From Gemmatimonadota bacterium (lineage in GTDB: Bacteria; Latescibacterota; UBA2968; UBA8231), in contig VXZF01000538.1 of assembly GCA_009845645.1 (NCBI GenBank), positions 1 to 6,831 of the forward strand: a stretch of 6,831 bases of DNA. The letters are read 5' to 3'. This document shows positions 1 through 5,227 of this stretch, in pieces; position 1 is the stretch's first letter; each line of letters starts with the position of its first letter. The notes beneath the pieces were generated by a model, which saw only the letters and a list, made by a program, of their open reading frames with translations, ran no database searches and had not been told where the DNA came from. The position numbers were made by a program, and so were the translations under genes.

Positions 1-2
1 TC

Positions 3-320
3 CGGCTAGAGAGCGGCCAGCGGGTCGTCATCGATGCCGAGGAAACTTGGTCGCCGGACATGCGCAATCAAATCGCTTGGTGTGGTGCCGATGGCTTGTA
101 CAACTTGCCGGCTGACGAGGGGTATCTCCTGCCAGGGGCCAATGTCGGCGCACTCATAGCCCGCATCGGCGACGACGGGCCGACTTTTGCCGTGGGCAGC
201 CGCTACGACTTTATCGCCGACCGCGCGGGCATCCTGCATTTGGCCATGAACGAAAACCCGGACTTCAACAACCAAGCCGGCAAAGTGGTTGCCCAAATCA
301 TCGTCTTCAGCCAACCATGA
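3..320 (+). CDS. C-terminal part of a protein with a PA-IL (LecA)-like beta-sandwich domain (5' end outside window)
   Basis: The frame is open from the left edge to a TGA at 318-320, giving 105 visible residues; no start is needed because the gene enters from outside. An internal ATG at 60 is in the middle of the domain and is not a convincing start. The visible part contains 'PGANVGALIARIG', 'FAVGS', then 'AGILHLAMNENPDFNNQAG' and a closing beta strand 'KVVAQIIVF'. This order (G-A-L-I-x-R-I-G, a short F-x-V-G strand, G-x-L-x-L-x-x-N-x-N and N-N-x-x-G) is the pattern of the PA-IL/LecA-like galactose-binding fold, in which an Asp/Asn cluster and an N-N pair bind calcium and sugar. Here the N-N pair is kept, while the position expected to hold the calcium-binding Asp seems to be Glu or Asn. 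Such domains often sit at the C terminus of larger secreted or enzyme proteins, but the rest of this protein is not visible, so its function is open. Its stop overlaps the next gene's start (ATGA, 317-320). Confidence 0.75.
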   Translation, partial: RLESGQRVVIDAEETWSPDMRNQIAWCGADGLYNLPADEGYLLPGANVGALIARIGDDGPTFAVGSRYDFIADRAGILHLAMNENPDFNNQAGKVVAQIIVFSQP

Positions 321-1354
321 GCCTCGCCGACCGCGCGGCAACCGCAGCCTATGTGCGCGCTGGGCATCCACCCGTCCGCGCGATCACTCCGCTCGCCGAA
401 GGGGTCTGGCGCGTCGTGGACGCAAACGGCCGCAAGGTCGTGGTCAAGCATCAACTCTTCGGCAGGCTGACGCAGGGCACGGCTTATGACTTGTTGGAGG
501 TCGAGCGCGACGTGCTCGGCATACTGCACGCGGCCGGGTGTCCGGTGCCCGCCGTCCTCGGCGTGGACTCAGACGACCAATGCATCTTCTTGCAATGGGT
601 CGGCAATTATACCCTCGACGACGCCATTCAGGACGGGGACCGTGCGGCGACGATGCAGGCCATACGCGGGCTGTGCGCCATTGAGCGCGCGTTCTCTCAA
701 TGCGCCAACCAATTAGAACCGAGAGTAGTGCCGAGCGCCAACCGCGCGGCACTCGCTGCCGCCTGGGACGAGGCGGGAGTCCGGGCGCGCGCTGGCGTCG
801 AACAACTATGCCGCCGTCTCCAGCAGCCCTTAGACGCTGGGCTGCGATCGCTGCTCGAAACCATGCACGGCTGGCTGGCGGCGCGGCCAGCTTCGCTGGG
901 CAGCGTAGATTACAACGCGCGCAACGCAATCGTCGAGCCGGGGGGAACGCGCGTTTACTTCCTCGAATTTGCCAAAATTGGTTGGGACTGGACGGAACGG
1001 CGCTTGACGCAGTATACTTCAAGTATGGGTAGCGGCCGGCAAGATGGGCGCATGCGCTCGCTACTGGACGCGCCCGCAGCGCGTTTGTACGCCGAGGAGT
1101 CTGGACGCAGCGATGGTGCGCGGGCGCTCGATTATCACCGAATTTTTTTTCTTTTAAACAGCGCGTCCCTGTTGTGCGCGTCCCTCGACGGCGAGCCGCA
1201 CGCGCTGGCCCTGCGCCAACACTGGAAAAGGCCCCATGCGCGGCTGCGGCAATGCGCGGCCATGCTGGCCCAGGGCCTGAGCACAGACTCAAGTGCAGCC
1301 GAGTTCAGAAGCCGGTTGCAATTTTGTATATCACCACGCGGAGGTACCCTATGA
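317..1354 (+). CDS. Aminoglycoside phosphotransferase (APH)-fold kinase, atypical catalytic motifs
   Basis: This is a 345-residue protein of the APH/choline-kinase type of small-molecule kinases; the substrate is unknown. The N-lobe has the strand 'GRKVVVKHQ' with a likely ATP-binding Lys44, and 'LLEVERDVLGIL' with Glu61 or Glu63 as the helix partner of that Lys, followed by 'GCPVPAVLG' and a hinge-like 'CIFLQWV'. The catalytic loop is 'GSVDYNARNAIV' (about 195-206): Asp198 and Asn203 keep the D-x4-N spacing of the HxDxxxxN motif, but the His is Ser196. The metal-binding DFG/DFE-equivalent reads 'YFLEFAKIGWDW', with Glu217 in place of Asp. The fold assignment is good, but activity cannot be assumed. 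The start is set by an ATGA overlap with the upstream gene; the TGA stop (1352-1354) overlaps the next start. An unusual run of eight T at 1143-1150 lies inside the gene, but the frame reads through it normally. No drug-resistance role is implied. Confidence 0.75.
   Translation: MSLADRAATAAYVRAGHPPVRAITPLAEGVWRVVDANGRKVVVKHQLFGRLTQGTAYDLLEVERDVLGILHAAGCPVPAVLGVDSDDQCIFLQWVGNYTLDDAIQDGDRAATMQAIRGLCAIERAFSQCANQLEPRVVPSANRAALAAAWDEAGVRARAGVEQLCRRLQQPLDAGLRSLLETMHGWLAARPASLGSVDYNARNAIVEPGGTRVYFLEFAKIGWDWTERRLTQYTSSMGSGRQDGRMRSLLDAPAARLYAEESGRSDGARALDYHRIFFLLNSASLLCASLDGEPHALALRQHWKRPHARLRQCAAMLAQGLSTDSSAAEFRSRLQFCISPRGGTL
1340..1344 (+). promoter_or_regulatory. Ribosome binding site of the DUF5069 gene
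   Basis: A perfect GGAGG lies 6 nt upstream of the ATG at 1351, inside the last codons of the kinase gene. It is one of only two strong Shine-Dalgarno sequences in the window, the other preceding the export gene. It supports ATG 1351 as a real start, and therefore supports gene 3 being translated rather than a relic. Confidence 0.8.
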
Positions 1355-1617
1355 GCGAGTGGAACACTCTCGACTTCAAGCCCCGGGCCCGAGGGATGAT
1401 CATCGGCGATATCCCCTGGCTGGCGCGGATCGCTGACAAGGCGCGGGCGCACCAACAGCAACGCATCGGCGACTACGTATTTCCCTGACCGGCTGACAAG
1501 CACTTCCTGGAGGAAGTGGAGCTAACAGCCGAAGCATTCGAGGAGATGGTAGCTTCGTCCGCAGACGACGATGCCCTGATCGAGAAGATGAAAGCGCACT
1601 TGGCCGGAAAGCACTAG
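1351..1617 (+). CDS. DUF5069-family protein, predicted selenoprotein with in-frame TGA (Sec46)
   Basis: The reading frame starts at ATG 1351 (GGAGG 6 nt upstream, ATGA overlap with the kinase stop), meets TGA at 1486-1488 (codon 46), and continues open to TAG at 1615-1617, for 88 residues if TGA is decoded. The first part contains 'IPWLARIADKARAH' and 'RIGDYVFP'; after TGA come 'PADKHFLEEVELTAEAFEEM', then 'SSADDDALIEKMKAHL'. This matches the DUF5069 layout as I know it: a 'WLAR-x-x-DKARA' helix, 'GDY-x-x-CPLD-x-x-F-L', a 'D-A-F' helix and an acidic 'D-D-x' helix. The TGA sits exactly at the conserved Cys before 'P-x-D'. Both halves are therefore needed for one domain. No other Cys is encoded. 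A SECIS-like hairpin follows the TGA. DUF5069 has no established function; a Cys/Sec exchange suggests a redox or nucleophilic role for that residue. Alternatives are a recent nonsense mutation or a base error (TGC/TGT to TGA), but neither explains the hairpin. Confidence 0.8.
1486..1531 (+). promoter_or_regulatory. Candidate bacterial SECIS element (UGA plus downstream hairpin)
   Basis: The UGA (1486-1488) is followed by an upper stem CACUUCC (1501-1507) pairing perfectly with GGAAGUG (1512-1518), closing a 4-nt loop UGGA (1508-1511). Below an internal loop (ACAAG / GAGCUAA), a lower stem CGGCUG (1490-1495) pairs perfectly with CAGCCG (1526-1531). There are 19 nt between UGA and the apical loop, and a G is the second loop base. 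Bacterial SECIS models known to me require a G in the first two loop positions, a 16-37 nt UGA-to-loop distance and an upper stem of at least 4 bp; all are met. I see no bulged U in the upper stem, unlike E. coli fdhF. SelB binding is inferred. There is no T-run after it, so it is not an intrinsic terminator. Confidence 0.72.
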
Positions 1618-1618
1618 T

Positions 1619-2506
1619 ATGAGCACCTCAGCGCAAACAACGCGCACGCCAAGGCGGAGAGTCCGGGAGATGGAGGTGGAGGTCGTCCACGTGCGCCGCG
1701 ATACCCCAGATACCACCACGCTCTTTATGTCGGCTGGCGAAGAACCGATCGAATACGAGGCCGGCCACTTCTGCACCATTGATCCGCATCAGTTCGGCGA
1801 ATTGGAGCACTTCACCGCCTATTTAGAAGATCAAAAGGGGCAGAGGGAAAAGCCGCGGGCCTATTCCATGGCTTCTGCGCCTCACGAGGAGCACCTCGCC
1901 ATCACGATCAAAGAGGAGCGCTACGAAAGCGGTGAGACGCCGTACCCGCCGCTGCTATCGCCGCTGTTGACGTACTACATCCAAGAGGGTCGGCAGCTGG
2001 TCATCAGCGGTTTTACCGGGGCGTACACCTTTCCCGCCGATGTCTGCGAGCGCGTCGAGCACATTGTCCACGTATGCGCTGGCAGCGGCATCGTACCCAA
2101 CAGGAGTCTGATCGCGGAAAGCCTACACCGCGGCGACCCGCTCCGGCACACCTTGCTGTTTAGCAACAAGACGCGCGGCGACGTCATTTACTTCGAGGAA
2201 TTCGAGGAGTTGCGGGCACAGTATCCCGACCAGCTCGACGTGATCCACTGCATCACCCGCGAAGACCCAAGCGGCATCCGCGGTGCCCGCAGCGGACGCA
2301 TCTCCGAGGAACTCTTGCGCGAAGTCGCGCCCGACCCCGCCAAGGTGATGGCGTATAGCTGCGGACCGGGCATCACGCCCTACGAGCGTCGGGCGGCCCG
2401 GGCCAAAGGCGAGGTGCCCGAACCGCGCTTCGTCGAAAACATGGTTGCGCTCTTGCAGGAGCACGGGTTGAACAAAAAGCAGATCCGGCAGGAAAGCTGG
2501 GGATGA
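1619..2506 (+). CDS. FNR-type FAD/NAD(P)H oxidoreductase
   Basis: This 295-residue protein has the two-domain ferredoxin-NADP+ reductase architecture. The FAD-binding barrel (about 15-135) contains 'YEAGHFCTI' and the flavin motif R80-A-Y-S83 ('KPRAYSMAS'), followed by 'LAITIKE'. The NAD(P)-binding domain (about 145-295) contains 'VCAGSGIVPNRSLI' (GSGIxP nucleotide loop), 'LLFSNKTRGDVIYFEEFEEL', and 'YSCGPG' (Cys248, near the hydride-transfer site). The chain ends 'RQESWG', so Trp294 could act as the C-terminal aromatic that stacks on flavin in some FNRs. There is no Cys-rich 2Fe-2S domain at either end, so it probably transfers electrons to or from a separate partner. The tail after CGPG ('ITPYERRAARAKG', then 'PEPRF') recalls, from memory only, reductase components of CoA-ester oxygenases such as BoxA; this is not secure. 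Its ATG lies 1 nt after the DUF5069 TAG with only a weak GGAAAG upstream, which suggests translational coupling to that gene. Partner and substrate are unknown. Confidence 0.82.
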   Translation: MSTSAQTTRTPRRRVREMEVEVVHVRRDTPDTTTLFMSAGEEPIEYEAGHFCTIDPHQFGELEHFTAYLEDQKGQREKPRAYSMASAPHEEHLAITIKEERYESGETPYPPLLSPLLTYYIQEGRQLVISGFTGAYTFPADVCERVEHIVHVCAGSGIVPNRSLIAESLHRGDPLRHTLLFSNKTRGDVIYFEEFEELRAQYPDQLDVIHCITREDPSGIRGARSGRISEELLREVAPDPAKVMAYSCGPGITPYERRAARAKGEVPEPRFVENMVALLQEHGLNKKQIRQESWG

Positions 2507-2510
2507 ATGA

Positions 2511-3467
2511 ATGAAGTTAATCGTGCAGATTCCCTGCTTTGACGAAGAGCAGACCCTGCCCGCTGTAATCCGCGACATCCCGCGCCAAGTGCCCGGCATC
2601 GACCAAGTCGAAATTTTGGTCATCGACGACGGCTCCAGCGACCTCACCAGCGCGGTGGCGCGCGAGTGCGGCGCGGATCACGTAATCCGCTTCCCGCACA
2701 ACCGAGGGCTGGGCCAAGCCTTTAAAGCCGGTTTTGACGAGTGCCTGCGGCTGGGGGCCGACATCATCGTCAACACCGACGGCGACAACCAGTACTACGG
2801 CGGCGATATCGACAAGTTAGTCGCGCCCATCTTAGACGGTCAGGCCGACATGGTCATCGGCGACCGGCAGACGCAGGCCATTGCCCATTTCTCCGCCCTC
2901 AAGCGCTACCTACAAAACTTGGGCAGCCGGGTGATTAGCCGCCTTGCCGGCCTACAGGTGCCGGATGTGGCCAGCGGTTTTCGCGCCTTTAGCCGCGAGT
3001 GCGCGCTCCAGCTTTCGACCTTTGCCAATTTCGACCATACGGCCGAGCACGTGATCGAGGCCGGATACAAGAATTTGGCCGTGACTTCTGTCGCGGTCCG
3101 CACCAACCCCAAGACGCGCGAGTCGCGCCTCTTTTCCAACATCGGCAAGTTCGTCTTCAAATCCGGGGAGATCAGTTTGCGCACCTATGCGCGCTACGCC
3201 GCGCTCAAGATATTTTCCCTATGCGGTATTTTGACCTTTATCGCGGGTTTTGGCCTCGGCGTGCGCTTTCTCTATTTCTTATTTTTTACGGACGAAGGGA
3301 TGCTGCATGTGCAGTCGCTTATTTTGGCGGCGATTCTGCTGTTGGCCGGATTTCAGATGTTTCTCACCGGCGTCATAGCCGATCTGATCGCCACCAATAG
3401 GGACTTGCTTGAAGATGCGTTGCAGCGGGTCAAGAAGTTGGAATTGCGCGATACGGACCAAAGATAA
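2511..3467 (+). CDS. Family 2 glycosyltransferase with two C-terminal transmembrane helices
   Basis: This 318-residue protein is a GT-A fold, GT2 family enzyme of the dolichol/polyprenyl-phosphate-sugar synthase type. It opens with 'LIVQIPCFDEEQTLP', the standard nucleotide-sugar strand and loop; Asp39-Asp40 lie in 'LVIDDGSSD', and the metal-binding D-x-D is Asp90-Gly-Asp92 in 'NTDGDNQY'. 'NRGLGQAFKAGF' and 'VASGFRAFSRE' are further typical GT2 segments. After the catalytic domain come a short amphipathic linker ('LRTYARYAALKIF'), a hydrophobic helix at about 233-259 and another at about 268-292, then a charged coiled tail ('LLEDALQRVKKLE'). The enzyme should sit on the inner membrane with its active site in the cytoplasm, acting on a nucleotide sugar and probably a lipid carrier; donor and acceptor cannot be read from sequence. 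It starts 4 nt after the reductase stop. With the export protein downstream it suggests surface glycan synthesis. Confidence 0.88.
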   Translation: MKLIVQIPCFDEEQTLPAVIRDIPRQVPGIDQVEILVIDDGSSDLTSAVARECGADHVIRFPHNRGLGQAFKAGFDECLRLGADIIVNTDGDNQYYGGDIDKLVAPILDGQADMVIGDRQTQAIAHFSALKRYLQNLGSRVISRLAGLQVPDVASGFRAFSRECALQLSTFANFDHTAEHVIEAGYKNLAVTSVAVRTNPKTRESRLFSNIGKFVFKSGEISLRTYARYAALKIFSLCGILTFIAGFGLGVRFLYFLFFTDEGMLHVQSLILAAILLLAGFQMFLTGVIADLIATNRDLLEDALQRVKKLELRDTDQR

Positions 3468-3474
3468 TTCGCAC

Positions 3475-4422
3475 ATGAAAAAACCTGCGGTTTACATAGA
3501 TGGCCAAGAGGGGACGACCGGGCTGCGCATTCGCCAGATGCTAGCCGGGCGCGAGGATGTGGAGGTGCTGCTCATTCCACCGGAGCATCGCCGGGATCGG
3601 CATGCGCGGGCCGAGTTTCTCAACCGCGCGGACTTGTGCGTCCTCTGCCTGCCCGACGACGCGGCAGCCGAGGCCCTCGCCTTGCTCGAAAACCCGCAGA
3701 CTAAGGTCATCGACACGAGCACCGCGCGCCGGGTCCATTCCGAATGGGTCTATGGACTGCCCGAGATTTCGCCCGCGCACAAAGAGCAGATTCGCCGCGC
3801 ACAGCGAGTCGCCAATTGCGGTTGTTATCCCGTCGGCTTCATCCTCGCCGTGCGGCCCCTCATCTTGCAGGAGCTGCTCCTGCCAACCGCGCCGCTGACC
3901 ATCAACGCAGTGTCCGGCTATTCCGGCGGGGGGCGGTCAATGATCGCCGAATACGAAGGGGAAGGCAATCACAAGCCTTTCTGCCTGTACAGCCTCGACG
4001 GCGCGCACAAGCACTTGCCCGAAATCTGGAAATTCAGCGGGTGCGAAAAGCAGCCGCTCTTTGTGCCGTCCGTCGATCATTCGTTCTGCGGCATGGTAGT
4101 AAGCACGCCCGTGCCCACGGAATTTTTCGCCCGTGCCGATGTCAATCGCGAAGCAGTGTACGAAGTCTGGCGCGAGTACTACGCGGACTGTCCCTTTGTA
4201 AAGGTGGTCGCGCCCCAAGACGCTGTGTTACGCGACGACAAATTCCTCGACCTAACGGGATTGAGCCATACCAACTTCGTCGAACTATCGGTCTGGGGCG
4301 ACCCAGAGCGGGGATTGGTTTTGGTCGGGCGACTCGACAACCTCGGCAAAGGAGCGTCAGGCAATGCCGTGCAGTGCCTCAATTTGATGCTCGGTTGCGA
4401 CGAGACCGCAGGGCTGGTCTAG
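3475..4422 (+). CDS. argC: N-acetyl-gamma-glutamyl-phosphate reductase, short (type 2) form
   Basis: ArgC reduces N-acetyl-glutamyl phosphate to the semialdehyde with NADPH, the third step of arginine (ornithine) synthesis in the cytoplasm. I chose ATG 3475 (315 residues, 'MKKPAVYIDGQEGTTG') rather than the in-frame ATG at 3409, which would overlap the glycosyltransferase by 59 nt and add an N-terminal extension that does not fit the family. The N-terminal 'YIDGQEGTTGLRI' is the NADP-binding turn of the short type; Cys117 in 'ANCGCYPVGF' is the catalytic nucleophile; 'NAVSGYSGGGR', 'HKHLPEI' and the C-terminal 'LDNLGKGASGNAVQCLNLML' are all ArgC hallmarks. The length fits the short form of about 310-315 residues. 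Unusual is Cys115 where the family normally has Pro (N-P-G-C), placing a second thiol two residues from the nucleophile. No strong ribosome binding site is visible; it starts 7 nt after the upstream stop. No other arginine genes lie in the window. Confidence 0.9.
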   Translation: MKKPAVYIDGQEGTTGLRIRQMLAGREDVEVLLIPPEHRRDRHARAEFLNRADLCVLCLPDDAAAEALALLENPQTKVIDTSTARRVHSEWVYGLPEISPAHKEQIRRAQRVANCGCYPVGFILAVRPLILQELLLPTAPLTINAVSGYSGGGRSMIAEYEGEGNHKPFCLYSLDGAHKHLPEIWKFSGCEKQPLFVPSVDHSFCGMVVSTPVPTEFFARADVNREAVYEVWREYYADCPFVKVVAPQDAVLRDDKFLDLTGLSHTNFVELSVWGDPERGLVLVGRLDNLGKGASGNAVQCLNLMLGCDETAGLV

Positions 4423-5172
4423 ATGCTCGTTGATAGCCATTGTCATCTCGACCAATTCGCCGATGCCGACGCCGTGCTTGCGGCAGCCGCCCAAGCTGGG
4501 GTGGGACAGGTCGTCGCCGTTAGCGAAAGCGCCGACTCCATGCGCACGGTACTCGCGCTCAAGCAGCGGTATCCAGATCAGGTGCTGGCCGGGCTGGGCT
4601 TGCATCCGGCGTGGATTACCCAAGCCACAGACGCAGAACTCTCCGAAGGACTTGCCTATCTGGTCGCGCATCTGCCCGAGGCCGATGTCCTCGGCGAGGT
4701 CGGCCTCGACTACAAATGGGCAGCCAGTCCGGAACAGCAGGCCCAGCAGCAGGACGTCCTCACGCAACAACTCGACCTAGCGGCACAGTGCAGCAAGCCG
4801 ATCAACCTGCACTCGCGCCGCGCCCAGCGACAGACCTTAGAGCGGGCCGTGGAATTTCGCCGCCGCACCAAGCTCAACGCCCAACTGCATTGGTTCACCC
4901 AATCCAAAAAACTCGTGCGGATCTGCCGCGCAGAGCGGATCTACGTGTCCGTCGGCCCATCCGTCCTGTGCGATCCGCAGACCCAAGCCGTGGTCGCAGA
5001 AATCGACCGCGAGTTGCTGCTGTTGGAAACGGACGCGCCCGTGCCCATCGGCGGAGCTGCCGGCCATCCGGCGCGAGTGGCAGCAGTCGCCGCCAAACTA
5101 GCCGAACTTATCGGGTTTACTGCGGAGGAGGCCGCGGCCAATTGGGCGCGCTATTTGGGCAAGCTGCCGTGA
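4423..5172 (+). CDS. TatD-family metal-dependent hydrolase (probable deoxyribonuclease)
   Basis: This 249-residue TIM-barrel protein has the complete metal-ligand set of the TatD family: His6 and His8 in 'DSHCHLDQF', Glu92 in 'GEVGLDYKW', His130 in 'INLHSRRA', His156 in 'AQLHWFTQ' and Asp204 in 'LETDAPVPI'. Characterised members are Mg/Zn-dependent DNases, mostly acting as 3'-5' exonucleases on single strands, with proposed roles in DNA repair or turnover. The protein is slightly shorter than the usual 255-265 residues, but no motif is missing. Which subfamily (TatD, YcfH, YjjV) it belongs to cannot be decided by eye, so I give no symbol. The ATG directly abuts the argC TAG (4420-4422) and no good ribosome binding site is visible, so translation is probably coupled to argC. 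It ends in TGA, one of the four ordinary uses of TGA as stop in the window. Confidence 0.88.
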   Translation: MLVDSHCHLDQFADADAVLAAAAQAGVGQVVAVSESADSMRTVLALKQRYPDQVLAGLGLHPAWITQATDAELSEGLAYLVAHLPEADVLGEVGLDYKWAASPEQQAQQQDVLTQQLDLAAQCSKPINLHSRRAQRQTLERAVEFRRRTKLNAQLHWFTQSKKLVRICRAERIYVSVGPSVLCDPQTQAVVAEIDRELLLLETDAPVPIGGAAGHPARVAAVAAKLAELIGFTAEEAAANWARYLGKLP

Positions 5173-5217
5173 AAATATCGACATTATGGGAAATGCTATC
5201 AGCGCAATTAGGTAAAT

Positions 5218-5223
5218 AGGAGG
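5218..5223 (+). promoter_or_regulatory. Ribosome binding site of the export protein gene
   Basis: A full AGGAGG lies 4 nt before ATG 5228. The in-frame TAA at 5213-5215 rules out any longer start for this gene. The 55-nt gap before the gene (5173-5227) is AT-richer than its surroundings, but I see no convincing -35/-10 pair or terminator in it. Confidence 0.75.
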
Positions 5224-5227
5224 AACT

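Noticed and set aside
1143..1150. Run of eight T in the kinase gene as a programmed slippage site or frameshift
   Set aside because: The zero frame reads through with sensible sequence on both sides and ends at the ATGA overlap; nothing indicates that slippage is needed.
444..1292. Long minus-strand reading frame of 282 codons opposite the kinase gene
   Set aside because: Its product is Arg/Ala-rich and low in complexity, without recognisable motifs, as expected for the antisense of a GC-rich gene; the + strand gene has clear motifs.
1304..1332. Promoter-like TTCAGA, 17-nt spacer and TATATC before the DUF5069 gene
   Set aside because: Both boxes match the consensus at only 4 of 6 positions, and transcription would begin about at the Shine-Dalgarno sequence, leaving no usable leader.
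1351..1488. A separate 45-codon gene ending at the TGA
   Set aside because: It would end in the middle of the DUF5069 motif; the same frame continues with the rest of the domain, so it is only the 5' half of the 88-residue gene.
1486..1488. General reassignment of TGA (for example to Trp or Gly) in this organism
   Set aside because: Four other genes end in TGA at the expected family C termini, two of them in ATGA overlaps with the next gene, and no other gene has an internal TGA.
1489..1531. Intrinsic terminator or attenuator at the hairpin
   Set aside because: No U-run follows the stem and the coding frame continues across it.
1546..1617. Reinitiation at the in-frame ATG 1546, preceded by GAGGAG
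   Set aside because: It would give a 23-residue fragment lacking most of the domain. The GAGGAG is explained by Glu codons, so I see no support for a separate product.
3744..4433. Long + strand reading frame of 229 codons inside argC in another frame
   Set aside because: Arg-rich, motif-free shadow of argC, whose own frame carries all family hallmarks.
5186..5215. Nine-codon reading frame (MGNAISAIR) between the TatD and export genes, as a leader peptide
   Set aside because: No ribosome binding site, no repeated codons or attenuator structure; likely chance.
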